The notes: generated from the letters alone by a model not told the origin. DNA of 36,775 nt from JANRKT01 sp033763355 (GCA_033763355.1 JANRKT010000197.1:1-36775), one strand, 5' to 3'. Shown: positions 7,183-15,069, numbered from the stretch's first letter. A program made the numbers and translations.

Positions 7183-7941
7183 ATGAATTCTGTTTTGCGA
7201 AAACTCATCCTTGTTTTTTTATGGCTTTACGTTGTACATTTCACATGCCCTGCACAAATTAACTGGTCGAAGTATGAAATCGGTGCACAGGCGGGCATCA
7301 TGGTTTACCAGGGAGATTTAACGCCTTCTGCAGCCGGTTCTTTTAAAACACTGAAACCGCAATTGGGTTTTTTTGCATCACGTATCCTTGGCAATTCCTT
7401 TGCTGTACGGGTCGGCCTTGTTTTCGGCGGGGTTAAAGGCGATGATGCCAGGTATGATAAACCGGCCTGGCGCAAAGAGAGGAGTTTTAATTTCAGTTCA
7501 TCCGTTACTGAATTCTCAGGTATGCTGGTTTGGAATATACTTGGTAAAAATAACCTGGAGGGCAGAAGCGGCTTTTCTCCTTATGTTATGGCGGGTGTTG
7601 GCTACAGTTTTCTGAATATTAAACGGGACTGGAGCCGGCTTAACACCACATTCTATCCTGCCGAATCGGATTTGCAGGCGGGATTAAATGAAGATATAGC
7701 ACACCACTTACCCAAAGGCATCCCGGTTCTCCCTCTTGGTATTGGTGTCAGGTATTCACTTTCGTCCAAATGGTCTTTATCGGCGGAATCATCTTACCGG
7801 CATACATTCACAGATTATCTTGATGGTTTCAGCCAGTCAGGAAACCCAAAGCGAAACGATCATTACTACAGCCACTCTTTGGGAGTAAATTACAGGCTTG
7901 GCAGAAAGAGCAGACTGGATTGCCCGGTTATTCGATTCTGA
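7183..7941 (+). CDS. Outer-membrane beta-barrel protein (DUF6089-like)
   Basis: 252 residues with a signal peptide ending around HFTCPAQ and alternating amphipathic strands throughout, such as YEIGAQAGIMVYQGDL, FFASRILGNSFAVRVGLVFGG, GFSPYVMAGVGYSF and YYSHSLGVNYRLGRK. The opening YEIGAQAGIMVYQGDL resembles the Bacteroidota outer-membrane family DUF6089; that assignment is from memory. It is probably an 8-10-stranded barrel of unknown function. The 230-nt upstream gap is AT-rich and holds no gene. The next gene follows after 63 nt on the same strand. Confidence 0.8.
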   Translation: MNSVLRKLILVFLWLYVVHFTCPAQINWSKYEIGAQAGIMVYQGDLTPSAAGSFKTLKPQLGFFASRILGNSFAVRVGLVFGGVKGDDARYDKPAWRKERSFNFSSSVTEFSGMLVWNILGKNNLEGRSGFSPYVMAGVGYSFLNIKRDWSRLNTTFYPAESDLQAGLNEDIAHHLPKGIPVLPLGIGVRYSLSSKWSLSAESSYRHTFTDYLDGFSQSGNPKRNDHYYSHSLGVNYRLGRKSRLDCPVIRF

Positions 7942-8004
7942 TCTGAATTTGTCATTTGCCATTGCGCTGTTACTTAATTTCGGTAAACGTAAGTTTATCA
8001 CTTT

Positions 8005-8886
8005 ATGATGCAGCCGCATTTTATTGAACATTTCAGCCAAAGGCTTACGGATTTTTTTTCAGTTGCTGTTTCAGTAAACCATTGTGAACCTGTTTTCGGC
8101 GGTGACATTAATCATTGTTTTTTGTTGGCCACATCTAATGGAAAGTTTTTTATAAAGACCAATGATGCGGGCCTGTATGCAGATATGTTTGAGAAGGAAG
8201 CAAACGGTTTGAAACTTCTTGCAGGCACAAAATGTATAAGGGTACCTCAACCGTTATTTACAGGTAAATACCATGATAAAGTTTACCTTGTAATGGAACA
8301 CCTTGAAAAGGGGACACCACACACTGGTTTCTGGGAGCATTTTGCTGTATCTTTAGCCCGGCTTCATCTCAACAGCAATGAGCAATTTGGGTTAGACCAC
8401 GATAATTATGCCGGCAGCCTTTTTCAGTCAAACGGCTTACATCCTGCATGGCATTTGTTTTATGCACATGAAAGGATACTGAAACTGATTAAGGATGCAT
8501 TTTACAATAAGCTGCTTGATGCAGATCATGTTGCCTGTGCAGAGCAGCTGTGCAACAAGCTCAGCTCCATCTTTCCAACTGAAAAACCCGCATTGTTACA
8601 TGGCGATTTATGGAGCGGCAATTTTATGGTAGCTGAAAACGGGTATGCTGCGGTTTACGACCCTGCAGTAAATTATGGCCACAGGGAAATGGACATTGGC
8701 ATGACCCTTTTATTTGGTGGATTTGACAGGAGATTTTACGAAGCTTACCACTCCGCTTTTCCCCTTGAACCGGGATGGCGGCAAAGAACAGATATATGCC
8801 AGTTGTACCCCCTGCTTGTGCACCTTCTGCTTTTTGGCGGGCATTACCATGCCTCCGTAACCCAAATCCTTAAAAAATATTCATGA
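8005..8886 (+). CDS. Fructosamine kinase family protein
   Basis: 293 residues matching the fructosamine/ketosamine-3-kinase family (PF03881, aminoglycoside-phosphotransferase fold). Visible marks are GGDINHCFLLATSNGKFFIK (nucleotide-binding strands with a lysine), VMEHLEKG (hinge), HGDLWSGN around residue 200 (catalytic loop Asp and Mg-binding Asn) and YDPAVNYGHREMDIGM (the DFG-equivalent plus family-specific region). Members phosphorylate sugar-amine adducts on proteins or metabolites and so initiate deglycation. Either of two adjacent ATG codons (8005 or 8008) may be the start. It is a cytoplasmic enzyme with no signal peptide. Confidence 0.92.
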   Translation: MMQPHFIEHFSQRLTDFFSVAVSVNHCEPVFGGDINHCFLLATSNGKFFIKTNDAGLYADMFEKEANGLKLLAGTKCIRVPQPLFTGKYHDKVYLVMEHLEKGTPHTGFWEHFAVSLARLHLNSNEQFGLDHDNYAGSLFQSNGLHPAWHLFYAHERILKLIKDAFYNKLLDADHVACAEQLCNKLSSIFPTEKPALLHGDLWSGNFMVAENGYAAVYDPAVNYGHREMDIGMTLLFGGFDRRFYEAYHSAFPLEPGWRQRTDICQLYPLLVHLLLFGGHYHASVTQILKKYS

Positions 8887-8997
8887 TTGGCTTATATCAG
8901 GGCAACCAACGAAATTTTGTAAACGTAATATGTGTACACCAAATGGCAAACCTTGTTAATGTTGTAACTTGGTTAGCAAATAAAACAACCCCCGCTT

Positions 8998-9576
8998 TTG
9001 TCAGATAACAGCAAAATAAGATCGCTGCTGGATGGTTGTGCAAAAAACAACCGGAACAGCCAGAAAGAGTTGTATTATCTGCTCTGCGAATTTGCCATGA
9101 ATACCTGTTACCGTTATGCATCAAGCCTGCAGGAAGCCGAGGAGTTGGTGAACGAAGGGTTTGTGAAGCTTTATAAAAACATAGAGCGCTTTGAAGTGAA
9201 CCGGCATGAGGATATTTTCAGTGCATTAAAGGGATGGTTTAAGCGCATACTGATCAACACCTGTATTGACCAGTACAGGAAAAATGCGCACAATGCAATG
9301 ACGCATACCCAGCCCGAAGAAGGCGAACATCTTGCTGCAGTGCAGCCCACCGGCCTGGACAATTTATCGTATAAGGAAATTATAGAAGCCATCAGGCTGT
9401 TATCGCCGGCTTACAGAAATGTATTTAACCTTTTTGTAATTGAAGGCCTGACCCATGATGAAATAGCCAAGCAGCTTGGTATATCAACGGGCACATCAAA
9501 ATCAAATCTTGCCAAAGCAAGGGAAAAATTAAAAAAAATTATTTTTCAACTAACCCGGACCAAAGCATATGCATAA
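8998..9576 (+). CDS. RNA polymerase ECF-type sigma-70 factor
   Basis: 192 residues from a TTG start. The frame is open only from 8977, with no ATG before residue 34, and the TTG start gives the usual N-terminal length (SDNSKIRSLLDGCAKNNRNSQKELYY). Sigma region 2 is seen in LQEAEELVNEGFVKLYKNIERF, and region 4 in LSPAYRNVFNLFVIEGLTHDEIAKQLGISTGTSKSNLAKAREKLKK with a helix-turn-helix. Its stop overlaps the next start by 8 nt, indicating translational coupling to the membrane/barrel protein, which is a good candidate for its regulator. It redirects RNA polymerase to a specific regulon, probably in response to an envelope signal. Confidence 0.95.
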   Translation: MSDNSKIRSLLDGCAKNNRNSQKELYYLLCEFAMNTCYRYASSLQEAEELVNEGFVKLYKNIERFEVNRHEDIFSALKGWFKRILINTCIDQYRKNAHNAMTHTQPEEGEHLAAVQPTGLDNLSYKEIIEAIRLLSPAYRNVFNLFVIEGLTHDEIAKQLGISTGTSKSNLAKAREKLKKIIFQLTRTKAYA

Positions 9577-10957
9577 TCTGTCTGACAACGAACTGGACCG
9601 CCTGGGCAGGGATGCTGCTGAGCAATACAATGCTCCGCAGGGATCTGCTTCCTGGGATGCCATTTCCCGCAGGCTAGATGTAGAAATGCCCCGGGAAAAA
9701 AGAAAGAGAAGGTTTTTCTTCTGGATTATTCTTGCTGCTATGTTGCTTTCAGGCGGCGCAGTATATTATTATTTTTCAGGTGATGAAAAAACAATTGCAA
9801 CAGTTCAGGAGGATATTAAAAACAAAGACGAAGGTGTTTCTGCAACAAGGGGCAAAACCCCGGTTGAGCATGATGGAAGTGATAATGCAGTTGCAAAACT
9901 AAAAGAAGAAAAAGCTACGGCAGATGATGAAACAAAAAATAATATTACCGGAGGATTAAATCTCCCCATAAAGGATGAAAGAGTAAATGATAAAAAAGAA
10001 AATGTGGCGAAAGGCAACTTCAACCCGGCGGTGAAAAAAAGAACAGTAAATGTTTACGAAAAAGGGGATAATAAAACCGGTGATAAACAAGAGCAAAACA
10101 AAAACACACAGCCCGATGAAGGAGACATAAAAATTTTGGTGAAAGAAGAAGTTCAAACTAACCGGGCAAGTGAAGAAACGAAAAAGCCGGTTGCTCCGCT
10201 TTCATCCGGCCAGAACCATGCAAAAGCAGTAAATGAAACTGATAAACCAGCATCAGATAGCAATCAGTTGCATGCGGATGACAGCTCCCTTCAGCAAAAA
10301 GTTACTGAGAAAAATGCCACCAAAAAGATAAAGGCAAATACCAAAAAAATCAGGCCCTTTGAAATAGGCTTTGTTTATGCACCCGACATGAGCAATGTAA
10401 AATTTACCCATTCTGATAAAACGGGCTATAACATCGGATTCACATTAGGATACAATTTTTCAAGGAGGTGGTCAGTGAATACAGGCGTTTTATGGACAAA
10501 GAAAAATTATACCACAACAGCGAACAATTACAAATTTCCTTCCGGTTCCTGGGCATACAACCCCGGTGTATATATGAAATCTGTAAAGGCAAACTGCGAA
10601 ATGGTTGATATTCCGCTTAACCTGAGGTACAATGCTATAGTTGGCAAAAAATATTCAGCATTTATCAGTGCGGGTATTTCATCTTATTTGATGGGTAAAG
10701 AAGATTTTCATTATTACTTCATGTATAACAATAACCCTTCGTACCGGCGCTGGGTTAACAGCAATTCAAAAAATTATTGGTTTTCTACGGGCAATTTGTC
10801 AATGGGGTATGAGCAGCAACTCACCCCGGCTTTTTCCGTACAGGCGGAGCCATTTCTTAAATTTTCCCTTAGAGATGTGGGTTCGGGAAATGTAAGATTA
10901 AACAGCATGGGCATGTTTATTGGAGTAAAATACAAACCAGCTATAAAAAATAAATAG
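9569..10957 (+). CDS. Putative envelope-spanning regulator: anti-sigma-like N-terminus, TM helix, linker, C-terminal beta-barrel
   Basis: 462 residues. Residues 1-46 are cytosolic and charged (ELDRLGRDAAEQY, then SWDAISRRLD), a pattern I recall in Bacteroidota proteins encoded next to ECF sigma genes. Residues 49-69 form one transmembrane helix. Residues 71-260 are a Lys/Glu/Asp/Asn-rich, probably disordered linker. Residues 262-462 read as amphipathic beta-strands of an outer-membrane-barrel-like domain (PFEIGFVYAPD, YNIGFTLGYNFSRRWSVNTGV, FSVQAEPFLKFSL, MGMFIGVKYKPA). It overlaps the sigma gene by 8 nt. The likely role is an anti-sigma or sensor linking the outer membrane to the sigma factor; this is inference. 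Confidence 0.85.
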   Translation: MHNLSDNELDRLGRDAAEQYNAPQGSASWDAISRRLDVEMPREKRKRRFFFWIILAAMLLSGGAVYYYFSGDEKTIATVQEDIKNKDEGVSATRGKTPVEHDGSDNAVAKLKEEKATADDETKNNITGGLNLPIKDERVNDKKENVAKGNFNPAVKKRTVNVYEKGDNKTGDKQEQNKNTQPDEGDIKILVKEEVQTNRASEETKKPVAPLSSGQNHAKAVNETDKPASDSNQLHADDSSLQQKVTEKNATKKIKANTKKIRPFEIGFVYAPDMSNVKFTHSDKTGYNIGFTLGYNFSRRWSVNTGVLWTKKNYTTTANNYKFPSGSWAYNPGVYMKSVKANCEMVDIPLNLRYNAIVGKKYSAFISAGISSYLMGKEDFHYYFMYNNNPSYRRWVNSNSKNYWFSTGNLSMGYEQQLTPAFSVQAEPFLKFSLRDVGSGNVRLNSMGMFIGVKYKPAIKNK

Positions 10958-10965
10958 GTATTACC

Positions 10966-11559
10966 ATGAAAAAGACCAGCATTATTACTACTGCATTTTC
11001 CCTCTGCAGCATATTGCTTGTAGTGTTGTTCAGTTGCAGTAAAGGCGGTAGCCCCGCCCCGCCGCCTGCCGGTTGCAGTAATGTTACCATTACGGTAAGC
11101 GCAACATCAACCAATGCAGCGGCATGCATGTCCACAGGTTCCATTACTGTTACCGCTTCTGGCAGCTCAAATCTTTCTTACAGCATTGACGGAACCACTT
11201 TCCAGGCCTCTAATGTTTTCAATAATATAGCCAAAGGCAATTACACTGTTACGGTAAAAAACAGCAACAATTGCAGTGGCACTGCGGCAGTATCAGTAAA
11301 TGAAAGCGGCACTACACCCGGCCCGCTGTTTACTGCTGTAAAAACAATGATGCAGGCCAATTGTGTTACTTGCCACCAGCCCGGCGGCCAAATGCCCAGT
11401 CTTAATTTTTTAATTGATTGCAACATTGTGCAAAGGGCGGCAACTATTAAAACAAGGGCGGTTGACCAGGGTACTATGCCCCCTACAGGTGCATTGCCGC
11501 AAACGGATAAAGATAAAATCACAGCCTGGATCAATGCAGGGGCCAAAATTGAAAACTGA
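10966..11559 (+). CDS. Lipoprotein with SprB-like repeat and cytochrome-c-like heme motif
   Basis: 197 residues with a lipoprotein signal peptide (lipobox LFSC, Cys24). Residues about 38-115 resemble the SprB-type beta repeat of Bacteroidota surface proteins (TGSITVTASGSSNLSYSIDG, then GNYTVTVKNSNNCSG). The C-terminal part has a CVTCH heme-binding motif at 133-137 and GTMPPTG, whose Met171 could be the distal ligand, as in small cytochrome c domains. It starts 8 nt after the barrel protein and ends just before a strong terminator, so it closes the sigma-factor operon. It may be an electron-transfer or heme-sensing lipoprotein; its role is unknown. Confidence 0.87.
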   Translation: MKKTSIITTAFSLCSILLVVLFSCSKGGSPAPPPAGCSNVTITVSATSTNAAACMSTGSITVTASGSSNLSYSIDGTTFQASNVFNNIAKGNYTVTVKNSNNCSGTAAVSVNESGTTPGPLFTAVKTMMQANCVTCHQPGGQMPSLNFLIDCNIVQRAATIKTRAVDQGTMPPTGALPQTDKDKITAWINAGAKIEN

Positions 11560-11588
11560 AATCTTTGGGTTGTATTTGGTGTAAAAGA

Positions 11589-11623
11589 AAAGCATCCTGA
11601 ATCTTCAGGGTGCTTTGTTTTTT
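11589..11623 (+). terminator. Intrinsic terminator of the sigma/barrel/lipoprotein operon
   Basis: A 12-bp stem AAAGCATCCTGA / TCAGGGTGCTTT (one T-G wobble) with loop ATCT is followed by G and six T. It lies 30 nt after the lipoprotein stop. Confidence 0.9.
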
Positions 11624-11628
11624 AGTTG

Positions 11629-11653
11629 TAAAATGTGGTTTGGAAAGGGCCCA
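11629..11653 (+). repeat. 25-nt imperfect direct repeat, copy 1
   Basis: TAAAATGTGGTTTGG followed by AAAGGGCCCA pairs with copy 2 at 11710-11734. The copies differ at five positions, four of them spaced exactly three bases apart. A GTGG/CCAC stem here becomes GCGG/CCGC in copy 2, a compensatory T-A to C-G change. Confidence 0.65.
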
Positions 11654-11770
11654 CGACTGCATTGGTGCCCTCACCAATGCTTTGATATATTTTTAAAGTC
11701 CAAGTATTATAAAATGCGGTTTGGGAAAGGACCGCAGCATGTATTTGCGGGTACCCAGATACCCATATGA
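11633..11770 (+). CDS. Possible 45-residue peptide containing a duplicated MxFGKGP motif
   Basis: An ATG-to-TGA frame of 45 codons in the spacer between the sigma operon and the PIG-L gene. The peptide contains MWFGKGPRLH and, 27 codons later in the same frame, MRFGKGPQH. The motif codons GGA/GGG, AAG/AAA, GGC/GGA and CCA/CCG differ only at third positions between copies, which favours coding. Against this, the region also folds into hairpins, lies right behind a terminator and has no promoter I can identify. I know no family for it. Confidence 0.3.
   Translation: MWFGKGPRLHWCPHQCFDIFLKSKYYKMRFGKGPQHVFAGTQIPI
11659..11680 (+). other. 9-bp perfect hairpin in the 11560-11908 spacer
   Basis: GCATTGGTG CCCT CACCAATGC is a perfect stem-loop followed by TTTGATATATTTTT. 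It could be a second, weaker terminator or part of a structured RNA. It lies inside the possible small ORF. Confidence 0.5.
11710..11734 (+). repeat. 25-nt imperfect direct repeat, copy 2
   Basis: TAAAATGCGGTTTGG followed by GAAAGGACCG matches copy 1 at 11629-11653 at 20 of 25 positions. GCGGT / ACCGC can pair around TTGGGAAAGG. The two copies lie 81 nt apart, a multiple of three. Confidence 0.65.
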
Positions 11771-11908
11771 AAAAATTAAAAATTTTTAATTGGCAGTACC
11801 TATAAAAGCCATATAGGGCTTATATTGCACACTGTTTAAAAGCGCACCGCCTTAATCCTTCGTAAAAACTTTGCCTGCGCCATAAGAATTTAGCTTTATT
11901 GTTTTAAA

Positions 11909-13213
11909 ATGAGTTTTATTATAAGCCTGTTGAAGCTGGGGTTAAGGGCATCCATTATTCTATTTGGGGTCCTCTGTGTGAGTTTTTACCTGCACGGAAA
12001 AAAGGAAGTTTCATTTTATTTCGCGGCACACCCTGATGATTGGCAGCTTTTCATGTCTGGCAATGCTTATACCGACGTTGTTAATAACAATGAACATGTT
12101 GTATTTGTAATTGTAACTGCTGGTGATGCGGGTCTTGGTACAGATGGAAGCAGAAAACTTTTCCGCACTTCAGGAAGTGACAGGCCTTATTATAAGGCCA
12201 GAGAAAGAGGGGCATGGAATTCCTGTAAATTCCTGGCTGATGTAAGGGTGCATGGCAACAGCATTTCAGACGGGAAATTCGTTGAGATTAACGGCCATAA
12301 AATTTACAGGTATGCATATAAAAAAGTAGTTGCCTACTTTTTGCGTTTGCCTGATGGTAACCTTGACGGTTCTGGGTTTTCCGGTACGGGTTACCAGTCC
12401 CTAGAAAGGCTCCGCAGCGGCGCTATTTCAAAAATTACAGCAGTTGATAATTCTGCAGCTTATAACGGGTGGGACGATTTAACCGCTACGCTCAATAAAA
12501 TAATAGTTACTGAAAGTGAAGCAGATCCCCATGTGTGGGTTAACATCCCTGATAGCGATGAATCATTTAACCCCAATGACCATTCTGATCATATAAATGT
12601 AAGCCTGGCAGCCCAGGCATCTGTAAAGAACCTGCATTATGCAGGCATAATAGGTTATGTGGATTATCATTCGGCCAACTTGCCAGAGAACCTCAGCAGC
12701 AGCGAGATTATCAACCAGGCGGGGATATTTTCCATCACAGTAAAAGAACTTCATGATGATGGTTATTTTTCGCAATGGGTGGAGGGGCATACGGATTTGC
12801 TGCTGAGAAATTATTACAGGATAATGCGGTATCCCGTTAAATCTTCTTACAGGCAACCGCCTTCTTCAGGCGGGGTAAGCCGTGCAGCAGAAAATATTTC
12901 TCCCAAAAACCTTTCTAAAAAAATTATTGCCGCAAATGGAAAATCCAATACAAAACTGATTGACAAAATACATCCTGACCCCGCAAAACCAGGGGGGGAC
13001 CTTTTTATTTCATTCAGGCTGCCTGCAAGCGGTACTGTTACGGCAAGGCTGATAGCTGAAAACGATGAAATCGTGTATTCAGTTTCAAAGAAAGTGGATG
13101 CTGATGCCATTATTTCATTTCCTTTAAGCCGGTTTCTCCAGTCAGGTTTGTATTTTTTGCAGGTTAACCTTGATGGTAATTACTTTGAAACAAAGAAGCT
13201 GGTGCTGCAATAA
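11909..13213 (+). CDS. Secreted PIG-L family deacetylase with T9SS C-terminal sorting domain
   Basis: 434 residues. An N-terminal hydrophobic segment (about 8-28) acts as signal or anchor. The PIG-L/LmbE zinc-binding motif AHPDD is at 40-44, followed by VTAGDAG, and a second metal motif HSDHI lies near residue 227. Family enzymes remove N-acetyl groups from GlcNAc-type substrates. Residues about 355-434 form a beta domain ending GLYFLQVNLDGNYFETKKLVLQ, the form of a type IX secretion type-A sorting domain, so the enzyme is probably exported to the cell surface. The spacer upstream is repeat-rich. The gene is convergent with the SET gene, 17 nt between stops. Confidence 0.9.
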   Translation: MSFIISLLKLGLRASIILFGVLCVSFYLHGKKEVSFYFAAHPDDWQLFMSGNAYTDVVNNNEHVVFVIVTAGDAGLGTDGSRKLFRTSGSDRPYYKARERGAWNSCKFLADVRVHGNSISDGKFVEINGHKIYRYAYKKVVAYFLRLPDGNLDGSGFSGTGYQSLERLRSGAISKITAVDNSAAYNGWDDLTATLNKIIVTESEADPHVWVNIPDSDESFNPNDHSDHINVSLAAQASVKNLHYAGIIGYVDYHSANLPENLSSSEIINQAGIFSITVKELHDDGYFSQWVEGHTDLLLRNYYRIMRYPVKSSYRQPPSSGGVSRAAENISPKNLSKKIIAANGKSNTKLIDKIHPDPAKPGGDLFISFRLPASGTVTARLIAENDEIVYSVSKKVDADAIISFPLSRFLQSGLYFLQVNLDGNYFETKKLVLQ

Positions 13214-13230
13214 ATGCTGACCGGGTGTTC

Positions 13231-13626
13231 TTATTTATCTTTATCGGCAGTTTCAAACCACACAGTAGTTTTATTGTTCCAGTCGCCGTTGTAGTTGATG
13301 GTAATTTCATCTCCTGCCATAATATCCCTTATTGCTTTGATAAAAATCAGTTCTTCTTCGTAATCCATAAAATATTCGCAGTTGGACTGGTAAGAGTGGT
13401 TGTACAGCGATACATATCCAAGGGCCACACAGCATTGCGATTGCTCCTTGTTCCATACAAAAATATAATCATGCAAAAGGGTCTGGTCAACCAGTTTCTT
13501 TTCTTCACCGCTAAGCACAACAACAGGCGATATTTCAATAATGGTCTCTTCCATAATGTCTTCCCTGGTAAACACGCCGCGGCCTTTTCCTTTGGCTTTC
13601 TCTATATATAAATACGGCTGTATCAT
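13231..13626 (-). CDS. Small SET-domain protein (putative protein-lysine methyltransferase)
   Basis: 131 residues comprising little more than a SET domain. GKGRGVFTRE at 13-22 is the SAM-binding start of the fold. The pseudoknot pieces LYNHSYQSNCEY (NHS at 76-78) and GDEITINYNGD (105-115, catalytic Tyr112) are both present. SET proteins methylate lysines; bacterial targets are mostly unknown, although ribosomal, chromatin-like and host proteins are known cases. The pre-SET and cysteine-rich post-SET regions of eukaryotic enzymes are absent, and the C-terminus is short and acidic. It is divergent from mgtE (72 nt between starts). Confidence 0.88.
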   Translation of the reverse strand: MIQPYLYIEKAKGKGRGVFTREDIMEETIIEISPVVVLSGEEKKLVDQTLLHDYIFVWNKEQSQCCVALGYVSLYNHSYQSNCEYFMDYEEELIFIKAIRDIMAGDEITINYNGDWNNKTTVWFETADKDK

Positions 13627-13698
13627 TCTGCAATATTAAATTGTGCAGGGCAATCACGAAGAAAAACTATAATTAATTTTAAAGCCAAATGCAATGAT

Positions 13699-15069
13699 AT
13701 GAGTTTACAGGAGCAGTTTGAAGATACCATGAGATCAGGCGACAGGCTTTTGATCCAGGATTTCCTGAACCAGCAGAACATCAGTGATGTGGCGCAGATT
13801 ATCCGGGATAATGAAGAATATGAAGTACAGGTCATTTCCGGTTTGTCTGTTCACCGTGCAGCAAGCACTTTTAAAATTCTTGATGTCCCGGACCAGAAGA
13901 GGATCATCCAGTCATTACCGCCGCTTAAAACAGCTGAATTGCTCAATGAACTTTCTGCGGATGACCGTACTGCATTTCTTGAAGAACTCCCTGTTGAAGC
14001 TGTTCGTGAACTGATAAAACTCCTCAACCCCGAGGAAAGAAAAGTTACCCTTGCCCTGCTCGGTTATCCCGAAGACAGCGTAGGCCGCCTGATGACGCCG
14101 GATTACCTTGCCGTAAACAAAGACTGGACTACCGCACAGGTGCTGGAGTACATCCGTCATTACGGAAAAGACAGCGAAACGATAGATGTGGTTTATGTTA
14201 TAAATGAAAAAGGGCAACTGGTGGATGACATCAGGATAAGGGAATTTTTATTTGCCCCGCCTGAAAAAAAAGTAAGTGATATTGTGGACGGACGTTTTAT
14301 TGCACTGAATGTAAACGACGACCAGGAAGTTGCCAACAAAACTTTTAAAATGAATAACCGCGTGGCATTGCCTGTGGTTGACAGCAACAATATCCTTTTG
14401 GGCATTGTAACAATTGATGACGTACTATGGGTTGCCAATGAAGAATTCAGCGAGGACATGCAGAAAATCGGGGGTACTGAGGCCCTGAACGAACCTTATC
14501 TTGAAATCCCCCTTCTTAAATTGTTTAAAAAGCGGATTGTCTGGCTCATTGTTTTGTTTGTTGGTGAAATGCTTACGGCAACAGCAATGGGGTACTATGA
14601 GAACGAAATTGAAAAAGCAGTGGTGCTGGCCTTGTTTATACCGCTTATTATTTCAAGCGGGGGCAACAGCGGCTCACAGGCTTCCACTTTAATCATCCAG
14701 GCCATGGCCGTTGGTGAAATCAGCCTTGCAGACTGGTGGCGGGTGATGCGCAGAGAAATTTTATCAGGTTTGTTATTAGGCAGCGTATTGGGCCTTATCG
14801 GCTTTCTGAGGGTTACGGGCTGGTCACAATTTTTTCCTGATGTATATGGCCCGCATTACATGCTTGTGGGTGCGGCGGTAGGCATATCACTTGTTGGAGT
14901 GGTGCTGCTTGGAACACTTACCGGTTCTATGCTTCCTATATTTTTAAAGAAACTCGGGGCTGACCCGGCGGTTTCTTCAGCCCCATTTGTGGCCACTCTT
15001 GTGGATGTGGCCGGGCTGGTTATTTACTTTTCCTGCGCCTATATTTTCCTGAAAGGCATAATACTTTGA
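13699..15069 (+). CDS. mgtE: Magnesium transporter MgtE
   Basis: 456 residues, normal MgtE length. An N-terminal helical superhelix (about 1-128) includes LPPLKTAELLNELSADDRTAFLEELP. Two CBS domains (about 130-255) begin with GRLMTPDYLAVN and include VALPVVDSNNILLGIVTIDDV. Five membrane helices (about 275-455) carry the channel signature PLIISSGGNSGSQASTL. MgtE is a Mg2+ channel at the inner membrane gated by Mg2+ binding to the cytosolic domains. The TGA stop overlaps a possible TTG start of a tiny membrane peptide. Confidence 0.97.
   Translation: MSLQEQFEDTMRSGDRLLIQDFLNQQNISDVAQIIRDNEEYEVQVISGLSVHRAASTFKILDVPDQKRIIQSLPPLKTAELLNELSADDRTAFLEELPVEAVRELIKLLNPEERKVTLALLGYPEDSVGRLMTPDYLAVNKDWTTAQVLEYIRHYGKDSETIDVVYVINEKGQLVDDIRIREFLFAPPEKKVSDIVDGRFIALNVNDDQEVANKTFKMNNRVALPVVDSNNILLGIVTIDDVLWVANEEFSEDMQKIGGTEALNEPYLEIPLLKLFKKRIVWLIVLFVGEMLTATAMGYYENEIEKAVVLALFIPLIISSGGNSGSQASTLIIQAMAVGEISLADWWRVMRREILSGLLLGSVLGLIGFLRVTGWSQFFPDVYGPHYMLVGAAVGISLVGVVLLGTLTGSMLPIFLKKLGADPAVSSAPFVATLVDVAGLVIYFSCAYIFLKGIIL

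Noticed and set aside
13225..13611. 128-residue plus-strand open frame opposite the SET gene
   Set aside because: It is the exact antisense of the SET-domain frame, whose motifs are intact; the plus-strand translation has no recognisable motif.
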